From positions 2,356,001-2,420,000 of the forward strand of contig NZ_CP047209.1 in the NCBI RefSeq assembly GCF_030408755.1: a stretch of 64,000 nt of DNA. Reading direction: 5' to 3'. Shown here in pieces: positions 8,975-17,716 of the stretch (position 1 is its first letter; each line of letters starts with the position of its first letter). Source of the DNA: Corynebacterium felinum (lineage in GTDB: Bacteria > Actinomycetota > Actinomycetes > Mycobacteriales > Mycobacteriaceae). The notes under the pieces are model-generated. The model did not search any database. It worked only from the letters and a program-made list of their open reading frames with translations, and was not told the origin of the DNA. Position numbers and translations under genes: made by a program.

Positions 8975-10075
8975 TCAGTGCTGCGCCCACGCTTGTTCAA
9001 GTACCGTCCAGTGCTGCTCGCTCAGCTTGCTGGCGGGGGTCACGGACACACTGCGCGCACCCGCTTTCGCCGCAAGACGCAGCGCACGCGACAACTCACG
9101 TGCACTAATCGTGCGATCATCATCAGCCCACAACCCAATCGACAACGCATAACGCCCAGACCCCACACTCGCATTCAAACCCCGCGCCAAATCATCCGTA
9201 TAACCAGCACCCCGAGCAGACAAACCAAAATAATTCCACACATTAATTAACTCACTACTAGCCAACAGCTGCTCGTAATCATGCCCCGACTCAGCCCGAT
9301 CCCCCGTCGGCGAATCCCACGAAGCCCGCACATCCACAACCAACCCCACACCCGGCGGAAACCCCTCACGCATCCGCGCAACCAGCCCCGACAACACCGA
9401 CGAACGCCACCGCGCAATACTGTCATGAGACACATCAATCTGACCACCTTTCAGACGCGGCCAGTCCTTACGCCCACTAAAGCGGCGAAAATCAGCTAAA
9501 TCATCATCACCAAACGTGAAATCATCAAAATGCAACTCCGACAACGCAACAAAATCAGGGCGATAACGACTGGCAACCGCAACCGCATACGCCACCAACC
9601 GATCCCCCACAACCCCATGACTCAACTGCGACGCACTCGCCTGAAACTCCGAAGAACGCCCCGCAGAATCAACCCCCGCCAACGCCTGCTCCTCCTCAAT
9701 CAAACGCGGAACAAACGCATCAATCGTCAACGTCACCTCCCTATCCCCCACATGCGACAACGCGCGAGCAAGCAAATCCTCAGCCACAGCCGAATCAGCA
9801 GAATACGCATCCGGAAACTCCTCCCACATAAACGGAGTCCACTCCACCCTGCCCGCACTCAACGCCACAGCATTCGCATTGATTGCACGCAAACGCCGCT
9901 CAGCCCGCGCCCAATCAAAATCAGCATCAGACACATCCTCATAACCAAAACTCACAGCACGCACCGCCGGTGGCGCAGGCACCAACACCAACCCCTTCAA
10001 CCCCACAACCACACAACCTATCGCCACTAAAACCAACGCTAAAAACAACAGTTTCCGCACAACCGACTTTCGCAC
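8975..10075 (-). CDS. PgaB-like glycoside hydrolase-type protein of an exopolysaccharide operon
   Basis: The 366-residue protein starts at a GTG with GGAGG five bases upstream. Residues 8-30 form one signal-anchor segment; the rest would lie outside the membrane. It resembles the TIM-barrel hydrolase-like domain found at the C-terminus of PgaB and in related GHL families, with acidic clusters DAF, SELHFDDF and a conserved aromatic stretch INVWNYFGLS. Such domains cleave or trim amino-sugar polymers. It is the last gene of a four-gene operon with a PIG-L deacetylase, an ATP-grasp protein and a processive glycosyltransferase, which supports a role in making or releasing a surface polysaccharide. 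The family assignment is by overall resemblance and is moderate. Confidence 0.6.
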   Translation of the reverse strand: MRKSVVRKLLFLALVLVAIGCVVVGLKGLVLVPAPPAVRAVSFGYEDVSDADFDWARAERRLRAINANAVALSAGRVEWTPFMWEEFPDAYSADSAVAEDLLARALSHVGDREVTLTIDAFVPRLIEEEQALAGVDSAGRSSEFQASASQLSHGVVGDRLVAYAVAVASRYRPDFVALSELHFDDFTFGDDDLADFRRFSGRKDWPRLKGGQIDVSHDSIARWRSSVLSGLVARMREGFPPGVGLVVDVRASWDSPTGDRAESGHDYEQLLASSELINVWNYFGLSARGAGYTDDLARGLNASVGSGRYALSIGLWADDDRTISARELSRALRLAAKAGARSVSVTPASKLSEQHWTVLEQAWAQH

Positions 10076-10106
10076 CTCTTCCTCCCTCTTTCCCTCATTC
10101 CCTTGG

Positions 10107-11435
10107 CTACGCGGAACGATTCCGCTTCACCACAATCGGATCGGCACCCTTGACTGCCTCCACACCCGTGACTGCCTCTGCCCCCTTGACTGCTTCCAAA
10201 CCCTTCACACTAATCGCGCCCGTGCGCTCCAACTTATTCCACTGCCGCCGCGCACCCGTTAACTCCAAATACAAAGCATGCGCCAGCGTAAAACCCATAA
10301 ACATCGCATAAATCGGCCACAGCGGAAACGTCCACGCATGCCGAAAATCACCCCACGCCCGACTCAACACAAGCGCATACACAACAAGCACCCCCGCCAC
10401 AGTCACACTCAAAAAACTCAACCACCCCACCACCGACGTCGGCAAAAAATCAGGCGAAGCAAACACCACAAAAGGCAAACCCGCAAGCACAACAATCTGC
10501 GCCAACGGCACCACGAGCATACTCAACGTATTAAAAAGCAAAAACACCCCAAACACTCCATAGCGCGGATTCCCAATCATCCCCCGATGAATCACCACCG
10601 CCTGAATCAACCCCCGCGCCCACCGCACACGCTGACGCCACAACCCCCGCAACGTCGACGGCGACTCCGCATACACAATCGCACGCGGGGCAAACGCCAC
10701 CTGAAAACCAGCCCGATGCACCCGCCACGTCAACTCCAAATCCTCCCCCAACGAATCCGTCAACAACACCCCCGTCTCTTGCAGCACACTCCGACGAAAC
10801 ATCCCAATATTCCCACTCACCACCGGCAAACACTGCACCACAGCCAACGCACGCCGCACATACCCCGTACCCACATGCGAAATCAACGCCAACAAAGTCG
10901 TCAACGTCCGATCCACATTCACAGGACGATCATCCCCACACACCGCCCCCACCTTCGCATGCCGAAACGCCCGCAGCATCTCCGCAATCGTATCCGGACG
11001 AAACACCCCATCAGCATCCACATACATCAAAAACTCACCCGAAGCATACTCAGTACCCGTATTCAACGCAGCCCCCTTCCCCGCATTGCGCTGATGAATC
11101 GTAATAATCCGACTATCCAACTTCCCCAGCTCCAGCATTACCTCCTTCGTATTATCAGTCGAACCATCATCAACAATGATCAACTCAAAAAACTCATACT
11201 CACTGCGCAACACCGAATGCACACACGCCGGAAGCACCCGCGCCTCGTTAAAGCACGGCACGATAATGCTCACCAAAGGACTCAGATCCCACGCCGAACG
11301 ATCACGCCGCCGAATACACGAACGCAACTCAAACAACACACTCAACGGAAAAAAGGCAATCTTGACAAGACCCACCCAAAAAATAAACACCGCCAAAGCC
11401 ACCAGCGAGGCCAGCGCAAAACCCTCAGCACCCAT
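10107..11435 (-). CDS. Membrane family-2 glycosyltransferase (PgaC/IcaA-like)
   Basis: The 442-residue protein is a processive GT2 enzyme of the PgaC/IcaA/hyaluronan-synthase type that polymerises a sugar across the membrane. One hydrophobic segment lies near the N-terminus. The cytoplasmic catalytic domain shows DDGSTDN, DADG, GEDLELTWR and the QxxRW motif (QRVRW), and several membrane segments follow (about 310-415). Its ATG overlaps the stop codon of the ATP-grasp gene (TAATG), so translation is coupled. The C-terminus ends with repeats of about six residues (GLEAVK, GAEAVT, GVEAVK), an unusual tail built from tandem 18-bp DNA repeats. The sugar substrate is not known; the neighbouring deacetylase suggests N-acetylated hexosamine. 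Confidence 0.85.
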   Translation of the reverse strand: MGAEGFALASLVALAVFIFWVGLVKIAFFPLSVLFELRSCIRRRDRSAWDLSPLVSIIVPCFNEARVLPACVHSVLRSEYEFFELIIVDDGSTDNTKEVMLELGKLDSRIITIHQRNAGKGAALNTGTEYASGEFLMYVDADGVFRPDTIAEMLRAFRHAKVGAVCGDDRPVNVDRTLTTLLALISHVGTGYVRRALAVVQCLPVVSGNIGMFRRSVLQETGVLLTDSLGEDLELTWRVHRAGFQVAFAPRAIVYAESPSTLRGLWRQRVRWARGLIQAVVIHRGMIGNPRYGVFGVFLLFNTLSMLVVPLAQIVVLAGLPFVVFASPDFLPTSVVGWLSFLSVTVAGVLVVYALVLSRAWGDFRHAWTFPLWPIYAMFMGFTLAHALYLELTGARRQWNKLERTGAISVKGLEAVKGAEAVTGVEAVKGADPIVVKRNRSA

Positions 11436-12304
11436 TAGACGTAACTACACAACACTCGCTGCAAAATCTCCGGCGCAAACTCACTATTCGCACCAAAACG
11501 CGCATTCACCTCCAACACCACCGGACGCCCATCAGCCATACGACGCACATCCAAATCAATCGGGCCTGAAAGCTTCAACGCCCGACACGCGCGCACCGCC
11601 AACATCGCAACATCCAATGCCTCTGATACCGGCACCGGTTGGATAACAACCGCCGAAGAATCACACACATTATCACGCTGTTTGCGCACCAACGCCACAG
11701 TCTCATCCCCCACCTCATCACCCAAATACACCATGGGGGCAAACTCCTCACCAGGGGCAAAAGACTGAATTAAAAACGAATCATCAAACCCAGACAAATC
11801 AAAAGTCTCAGGGTCCGAATGCACCGCAAAACCACGACCCCCACGCGCCACGCGCGGTTTCGTAATAATATGTGGCCCCAAAGTCGCAAACACCTCGCCT
11901 GCGCTGCGGAAATCACTGGGCAAACCAAAAGGCGGCACCGACACACCCGCCTGGCGCAACGCAATCATGGTCAAAAACTTGTCAAAACAATTGTGCACAG
12001 CCGATTCCTCGCTGAGCACCACAGTGGCCGGATCAAAAGCACCCACACTACTCGCGTGCGCAATCTGCACCAGCTCATCAGCCACCGTCGGAATCACCAA
12101 ATCAATCCCATACTTGCTAATAATCCGCGACAGATGCTCAACCATCGCCGGATCACTAGCAGGCGGAACCAACTCGAAACTATCCACCTGTGTCGGTACC
12201 ACCGTCTGCATATCCACCCCCACCACGCTATGCATCGTGGTGGATAACTGATTCACCAACGCCTTACCTGCCGGACCCCCCACCCCAGTAATCAAAATAT
12301 TCAT
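11435..12304 (-). CDS. ATP-grasp carboxylate-amine ligase-like protein
   Basis: The 289-residue protein has an N-terminal Rossmann-like pre-ATP-grasp domain (ILITGVGGPAGKALVNQL) and an ATP-grasp fold from about residue 100 (ITKPRVARGGRGF, LIQSFAPGEEF, and the metal-binding DVRR...VLEVNARFG). It resembles CarB/PylC-type ligases that join a carboxylate to an amine using ATP. In this operon it may attach an amino acid or similar group to a sugar or polymer precursor; that is inference. It lies 19 bases after the PIG-L gene and overlaps the glycosyltransferase start by one base, which fixes it as part of the same transcript. Confidence 0.8.
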   Translation of the reverse strand: MNILITGVGGPAGKALVNQLSTTMHSVVGVDMQTVVPTQVDSFELVPPASDPAMVEHLSRIISKYGIDLVIPTVADELVQIAHASSVGAFDPATVVLSEESAVHNCFDKFLTMIALRQAGVSVPPFGLPSDFRSAGEVFATLGPHIITKPRVARGGRGFAVHSDPETFDLSGFDDSFLIQSFAPGEEFAPMVYLGDEVGDETVALVRKQRDNVCDSSAVVIQPVPVSEALDVAMLAVRACRALKLSGPIDLDVRRMADGRPVVLEVNARFGANSEFAPEILQRVLCSYV

Positions 12305-12323
12305 GACAACAACAAACCTCCCA

Positions 12324-13298
12324 CTAAATCAAATTCACTGAATTTTCGTCCACTACCTTCGACGACATCTTCGAAAGACCCACAATCGAATCCTTCAAAC
12401 GCACCACCTCAAAGCCCTCAGCCAACTCCACCTTGCCTTGAGCACCCCGAAAAACCGCCATGCCTCGAATCCGATCGCTGCGCAAATAACGCTTCGATGC
12501 TTGATCCCGATGCTGCTCAACCGCAGCAACCTTCACATCAATGTAATCAGTGATATCAACAAACACAGTGGGGTTGAAACTACTGGTCACCGAAGGCGAC
12601 TCGAAGCACAAAATGCTCGGATACTTCCGTGCCGCCCGCAACACCGCGAAATGCACAGCCTGGTGATCTTGATGCTGATCATTGCAGGAATGAGTCAAAA
12701 TCAAATCAGGTTTGATCGCCTCAATCTTGCCTTCCACAATCCTGACCATGTCCATATTGTGCTCAGCAAGCCTGGTATCAGTCAGCGAATACACCTCGAT
12801 ATCTAATACCCCCATGGTGCTCGCGCCCGCACGCGCTTCTAAAGGGCGCACTTTATTATCCCCGCCCTGCTTACCATCACTCATCACCAGTGCATGCACA
12901 TGATGGCCGAAATCGCTGAGCTTCGCCAGCGTTGCACCGCAGGCAATTTCCAAATCATCAGGGTGCGCCCCCACCGCGAGAATGACCAAAGGCTTCTCAG
13001 CCTTGGCCACCACCGCGCGGCGGTGATTAATCAGCACAAACACTATAGCCGCAAGTAAAAGAAAGGCCGTTGCCAGTGCCACCTCTTCCACGATCGGCCC
13101 CCAAGTAGCTTCATGGATATAGGCCATGCCCGCCATGGTCATCAGCGATACGCATACCACGGCTAAACATAAAAGAACCATGGCACGAACACGTCGCGCA
13201 TACGTAAAGTTTTTTAAAAAGACCGCAGTTCCGCGATCACTGAGCACGTAAATAAACAATGCCATAAATGCTATTACCAGCGCGACATAAAAAAGCAT
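12324..13298 (-). CDS. Membrane-bound PIG-L (LmbE) family deacetylase
   Basis: The 324-residue protein has three N-terminal membrane segments (about 2-22, 38-60 and 70-90) and a cytoplasmic PIG-L domain from about 100. The zinc-site motif AHPDDLE and the second motif HQDHQAVH are present, as in de-N-acetylases that act on GlcNAc-containing lipids and thiols such as MshB. It is the first gene of the operon. The membrane anchor and the neighbouring glycosyltransferase suggest deacetylation of a membrane-linked amino-sugar precursor or polymer. Its promoter lies in the 660-bp AT-rich region upstream. Confidence 0.8.
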   Translation of the reverse strand: MLFYVALVIAFMALFIYVLSDRGTAVFLKNFTYARRVRAMVLLCLAVVCVSLMTMAGMAYIHEATWGPIVEEVALATAFLLLAAIVFVLINHRRAVVAKAEKPLVILAVGAHPDDLEIACGATLAKLSDFGHHVHALVMSDGKQGGDNKVRPLEARAGASTMGVLDIEVYSLTDTRLAEHNMDMVRIVEGKIEAIKPDLILTHSCNDQHQDHQAVHFAVLRAARKYPSILCFESPSVTSSFNPTVFVDITDYIDVKVAAVEQHRDQASKRYLRSDRIRGMAVFRGAQGKVELAEGFEVVRLKDSIVGLSKMSSKVVDENSVNLI

Positions 13299-13958
13299 GC
13301 AAATAACTTTCTCTATGAAAAACTACCCGGATTCAACAGTGACCAGTCGATCAGCTGACCAGCATACTTGCGTCAGCAAAACACCATACAACTAAGGAAA
13401 ACTCAGCTAATCTTAGGCATTTTACGCAGTATTTAATGAGAAAACTTTATGTATTTTCTTATTACTGATGGGTGATCGATTTTCGTTACGGTATTGTAAC
13501 AAGCTGATTTTTTTCCGCGCAATGGAATTTTCGTGAAACTTTTATCATTTTTCCTCATAAAAAACCCGCCCGGCCACCCCCTCAGGGTCTGCAAAATACC
13601 GCCTGAACTACGCTTTTACGCCTAGTTGCTACCTGTGGACACGCCCCGACAAATCCCCCGTGCCCGCTCCCGTGCTACTACCCCCGAACACCCAAGACAC
13701 AAGAGGAGAAAGCGTGAGGTATCAACAGTGTAAAACTAATAAACATCCACATAAAGCCCGTTTTTGCCCCGCGCACATAGAGGTCAATCCTATTGATCAA
13801 CCACTACCCCCGCCCCAAGTCACCTAAGGCAGACCTTACAAAAATAACCCCACACTCATGTTTACCTCCCCCCACCCACGCCACCTTTAGTAGCAGTGTA
13901 ACTACACTAAAATTAGCTTACGCGTTTTGGTACCAAAAATATCTCTACTCTCACGATC
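13299..13958. other. Intergenic control region of the polysaccharide operon
   Basis: This 660-bp AT-rich region separates the divergent polysaccharide operon and the gene at 13959. It contains GTTAC and GTAAC as a short inverted repeat around 13485-13500, and a TACACTAAAAT stretch at about 13903-13913 that could be a -10 region for the plus-strand gene. No open reading frame or known RNA family is evident. The length is unusual for this window and suggests complex regulation. Confidence 0.4.
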
Positions 13959-14555
13959 ATGAACACTTCCAACACACCTACCCCCTTAACTGTTATCACC
14001 ATCGGAGCGACCACGATGCTGGCAGGAGCAGTGCGCGAACTACTCAGTCGGGGCGCAACCGTGTTTTCCGTCTCACGCGCCCCTGAGCGACTATCAGTGC
14101 CTGCCCAATACGCTTCCCACTACATTCCAGTTCCCGCGAATTGGAAAGATCCCCTCGGTATATCTGAAAAACTCATCGCCGCACTGCAGGCTGCACACAC
14201 CACAACCGTTGATGCGGCACTAATCTGGATTCACTCCGCCTACCGGCCAGCCGTAGTCAAACATATCGAGCCTATTATCAACCCCCAGGGGATGCTCATG
14301 CACGTGTGGGGCACTGCTGGCATCTTAAAAAGTGAGCGCCTGCGCACTCGAAACATAGATACTCGCCATGTGATCCTCGGATCTGTTGCCGACATGTATT
14401 CCAGTCGGTGGTTAAACCACGAGGAGATTTCAGGCGCTGTTATCCACGCTTGGGACTATCCACATTGCGCTACCCCACCCTTGGCGCAGGTTCCGGTCTG
14501 CTTGATAGAAGAATCCACGCCAGTAAAAGTTTTTCAGGTGGGCGATCGCTACTAA
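13959..14555 (+). CDS. Rossmann-fold short-chain dehydrogenase-like protein
   Basis: The 198-residue protein begins with a nucleotide-binding-like segment (VITIGATTMLAGAVRELLSRG, residues about 12-32) followed by SRAPERL, the layout of NAD(P)-binding Rossmann proteins. The rest is short and lacks the YxxxK motif of classical short-chain dehydrogenases, so the activity is unclear. It stands alone between two long spacers and ends before a hairpin terminator. No ribosome-binding site is visible, so a leaderless transcript is possible. Confidence 0.65.
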   Translation: MNTSNTPTPLTVITIGATTMLAGAVRELLSRGATVFSVSRAPERLSVPAQYASHYIPVPANWKDPLGISEKLIAALQAAHTTTVDAALIWIHSAYRPAVVKHIEPIINPQGMLMHVWGTAGILKSERLRTRNIDTRHVILGSVADMYSSRWLNHEEISGAVIHAWDYPHCATPPLAQVPVCLIEESTPVKVFQVGDRY

Positions 14556-14640
14556 TTGATCATGCTTGACCTGGGCATGTTTCATCTACTGAAAAGCACT
14601 TCTATCTTTTTGCGCGATTATGGGGTACACTTATGTTTCA

Positions 14641-14710
14641 CCGTTGACTGCGGCATGGCTTATATTTCCTTTCTCCTTTCTTGTGATTGCCACCGCAGTC
14701 AACGGCTTTT
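14641..14710 (+). terminator. Hairpin terminator with a long loop
   Basis: Arms CCGTTGACTGCGG (14641-14653) and CCGCAGTCAACGG (14693-14705) pair perfectly over 13 bp and are followed by CTTTTTAA. The 39-nt loop is long for a terminator, but the T run is in the right place. Confidence 0.7.
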
Positions 14711-14853
14711 TAACACCCCTTTCTTAGTACAATTGTTCGAACATGCTGTGGGGGTATGTTCTTCGCATTTCGTACCCTATGTGCACGGATGTTCTTCCCG
14801 CTACCGGCCCAACCGTGGTTTGCCGCACTGTGTTCTTCGGTAATGTGTCGGTA

Positions 14854-14877
14854 GTGATCTGATGCGTATCAGATCAC
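14854..14877 (+). promoter_or_regulatory. 24-bp palindrome upstream of the AddAB-like operon
   Basis: GTGATCTGAT and ATCAGATCAC form a perfect 10-bp inverted repeat around a 4-base centre, 34 bases before the chosen GTG start. The symmetry suits a dimeric transcription factor. It does not match the LexA box of this group as I know it. Confidence 0.6.
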
Positions 14878-14911
14878 AATTGTGGTGATTTTCTTCGAAA
14901 GGCCAAAGATC

Positions 14912-17716
14912 GTGCAAGCCCCACGCGAATTCCCAGACGCACAGCAGCCTGTCGCACGCTACCGGCGCGTGTGTGAAGCACTAGCGCAGGCGCGCGCGGA
15001 TAATCCCGACCCCTTCGCACACGTCACAATAATTTGTGCACCCAAGGCGCGTGAATCGCTCGTGTGTGCGCTCGCAGCTTTTGGCCCATTAGCAGGGGTT
15101 ACAATCCTGCCGCTGGCGGGCTTTGTTGCCCAAAGTGCAACACAGCTTGCCCCACGCCGAATGCTTGAGCCGGCTGATATTACAGCTGAAGTTATCCAAT
15201 TTCTGCACAGCGAAAACAGTGCGTTCCGCGAAGCCGGTATCGATCACCAGCCGGCCACCCGTAAAGGGCTGATCGGTGCTGTCACAAGGTTGCTTGCGCT
15301 ACCCAAGGCCTGGCGCACACCAGCCCACACCGCTTTGCGTTTACCGCAGGAGGTCGCCCGCATTGCTGCTGCTATAGCAGCACGCCCTGATCGGGTGACT
15401 GAGGGGGAAGCGTGGGAATATGCCGGTAGTACAGCGTTGAAAAATCCGGTGATTATAGTTGATTTTCTTCCGCGCACAGCTCGTGAAAAAATGCTGCTAG
15501 AGCAGTTAAAAAAACGCGGGGCTCAAGAAGTATTCACCAGCATTGAGGACCCAGTTTTTCTTTCTGTGCGCTATGCCGATGAGCAAGCAGAGGCAACCGG
15601 GACTATTCGGCGTGTGCGTGAAGCCTTGGACCGTGGGGTCCCACTGCACCGGATTGGGGTGGCGTATTGTGCAAGCAGCAGTATTCCTGACCTTGTGGCA
15701 GCTGCCGATCAGTTGCCGCTTGCGTGGCTTTCGCATACCACGCTTATCGACGACCCCGCACTCGCCACCCTTTACGCACTGTTACACACCCCAGCAGACA
15801 AGCCCACTACGCATATGTTGGCCAAGGCTTTAAGTTATGGTTGCGTTCGCTGGCGCAGCACAGAAGGGAAAACACCACGGCTGGCTAATTTCGATCTTCT
15901 AAGCCGCAAGCTAGGGGTATCATCTGTTGAGCAGTTTCATCTTGAAGCTGCTAGGTCAACAGAGGCAGCGTGGGTTGTACAATTGCTCGACGATCGTCAC
16001 CGTCTATCCCAGTCCCGCTCCTGGGCTAGTTGGGCGCAGGCTGTACGTGAGTTAATGCGCACCCACCTACAGTGTGAACTGTCCCCATCCGCCGCGGTTG
16101 CTGTGTTTGACCACCATCTAGAATCTTTGAGCCATTACGATAAGCTCACGGTTGATTTTGATCCGGATTTGGCCGAAGAATTAGTTAGCGAGTTCCTCCA
16201 CAGCTCAAGCCTCGCCAATGAGCAGGGCGGATTATATGTGGGTGCTGTTGAAGATTTCATCGGTCTCGATCTTGAGCAGCTGTTTATTCTCGGTGCCACA
16301 GCAGATAATCTTCCCCGCGCTGTTCCGGCTGATCCGGCAATGACGTGGGAGCAGCGTCGTTCAAGCCCGAGCGAAGAGATTGATATGCAACGGCGCATTT
16401 TTGATCATGTTTGTCGCACCGCGAGTAACACCACGATGAGTGCACCGGTGGGCCTTTCCTTAGGCCCGCTGGCGCAGGCACCTAGTACGTGGCTGCCTGT
16501 TGAGTTGGCTTCTGATGCAACATCGTGGCATGACATTCCCTCAGCCTCACACCTGCATGGCGGTGTGCTTGAATCATTAGCGCACCCGGAGCACAATCCT
16601 GCGCGCTGGCGAGCAGATATTTTTAACCGCCGCGAACGGGGAGTTCTTGATGAACCCTACAATGGTTTCTTCCCTGGCGGTGCACAGTGGTTGGACTTAG
16701 GTTGCGAACTTTCCCCCACCGCAATGGATTTGTTTCTCAAATCCCCTTTGCTGTTTTTCCAACGCAGCGTCCTAGGGTTGAGCATTCTCAACGATAGCGA
16801 GGGCGAGGAGATCAAACCCACCCGCAGTGGCACGCTTTTCCATGCGATTTTCCAGCAGTGGACTACTACCACATGGAAGCTGGACAGTACGCGGATTTGC
16901 TCGGCTGCTGATATTGATTGGGTGAAGGCGCGGCAGGATTTGTTTGCTATCGCCGAAGCAGAGTTTGCGGCCTTCCCCTTTGGTGAAGCGCTCTTAGCAG
17001 ATAAGCTCCTGTGGTGGCGGCATGCCCAGCCAGTTTTGTGTGCGTGGTTTGATGAAGAACAGGCCAATGCGTCTCAAGGTTGGGTTCCTCTTGCTGTGGA
17101 GCAGCGTTTTGCTACCTCTCAACGCGAAGGGGCGTTGCGAGTTGGTCCAATTCACTCCGATTCGGATACTGCGTGGCGTTTTACTGGTGTGATGGACCGG
17201 ATCGATTTCCACCCAGAAACTGGGCGTATCCGCGTGGTGGATTACAAAACGGGCAAGCCGTTTAAAACAAGTGGTTCTTTTGATACGTCTTTCCCCACGA
17301 AAACTGATGGCTTGTCGACATTACAGCTGCACATTTATGGTGCGGTGATTCGTCATGCTCTTCCGGCTGGAAGCGTGGATGCGCTGCTTGCGCCTTTTGG
17401 TGTTACAGGAAGTCACTGCAATGAGGATATTGCTGTTGATTTTTGGTTTGTTCAAGCCGCTGAAAATCGCCATGTTGGCGGTTGCGTGGATCAAGCAGCT
17501 GAGCAGTTTTTGTGTGCGCAGCTTGACCGTATTGCTGCGGCAATTCGTGCAGGGCAGTTTGCCCCACGGGTTGTGGAGCCGCGACGCTTTGGGCCACCTG
17601 CTGATATTTTGCGGCTGGGGGCGAAAAACTATGAGCGTGCCGCGAATGCGGTGCAAGAAGCGTACGCCGCTGTGGAACAATCCGCACCTGATTTTCCTCA
17701 AGGAGAGAAACGATGA
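14912..17716 (+). CDS. AddB-like PD-(D/E)XK nuclease subunit
   Basis: The 934-residue protein (from the GTG at 14912, which has GAAAGG nine bases upstream; the frame is open from 14882) resembles the AddB/RexB subunit of a double-strand-break processing enzyme. A RecB-type nuclease domain lies at the C-terminus, with GTLFHAIF at about 639 and MDRIDF...VVDYKTGK at about 765-780. The N-terminal part is degenerate compared with AddB: no Walker A motif is visible and the cysteines that hold the AddB iron-sulfur cluster are missing. It overlaps the next gene by four bases (ATGA), so the two are translationally coupled and probably form a heterodimer that unwinds and resects DNA ends. Confidence 0.75.
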   Translation: MQAPREFPDAQQPVARYRRVCEALAQARADNPDPFAHVTIICAPKARESLVCALAAFGPLAGVTILPLAGFVAQSATQLAPRRMLEPADITAEVIQFLHSENSAFREAGIDHQPATRKGLIGAVTRLLALPKAWRTPAHTALRLPQEVARIAAAIAARPDRVTEGEAWEYAGSTALKNPVIIVDFLPRTAREKMLLEQLKKRGAQEVFTSIEDPVFLSVRYADEQAEATGTIRRVREALDRGVPLHRIGVAYCASSSIPDLVAAADQLPLAWLSHTTLIDDPALATLYALLHTPADKPTTHMLAKALSYGCVRWRSTEGKTPRLANFDLLSRKLGVSSVEQFHLEAARSTEAAWVVQLLDDRHRLSQSRSWASWAQAVRELMRTHLQCELSPSAAVAVFDHHLESLSHYDKLTVDFDPDLAEELVSEFLHSSSLANEQGGLYVGAVEDFIGLDLEQLFILGATADNLPRAVPADPAMTWEQRRSSPSEEIDMQRRIFDHVCRTASNTTMSAPVGLSLGPLAQAPSTWLPVELASDATSWHDIPSASHLHGGVLESLAHPEHNPARWRADIFNRRERGVLDEPYNGFFPGGAQWLDLGCELSPTAMDLFLKSPLLFFQRSVLGLSILNDSEGEEIKPTRSGTLFHAIFQQWTTTTWKLDSTRICSAADIDWVKARQDLFAIAEAEFAAFPFGEALLADKLLWWRHAQPVLCAWFDEEQANASQGWVPLAVEQRFATSQREGALRVGPIHSDSDTAWRFTGVMDRIDFHPETGRIRVVDYKTGKPFKTSGSFDTSFPTKTDGLSTLQLHIYGAVIRHALPAGSVDALLAPFGVTGSHCNEDIAVDFWFVQAAENRHVGGCVDQAAEQFLCAQLDRIAAAIRAGQFAPRVVEPRRFGPPADILRLGAKNYERAANAVQEAYAAVEQSAPDFPQGEKR

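Larger units (their letters stand above)
14556..14911. other. Spacer holding a terminator and a 24-bp palindrome
   Basis: The stretch contains the terminator of the preceding gene (14641-14710) and, close to the nuclease/helicase operon, a strong palindrome (14854-14877). Several GTTCTTC words (around 14759, 14790, 14832) recur between them. I see no gene. Confidence 0.5.

Noticed and set aside
10278..11438. Long plus-strand frame opposite the glycosyltransferase gene
   Set aside because: The product is extremely Arg/His/Pro-rich, has no ribosome-binding site, and lies antisense to a gene with clear motifs.
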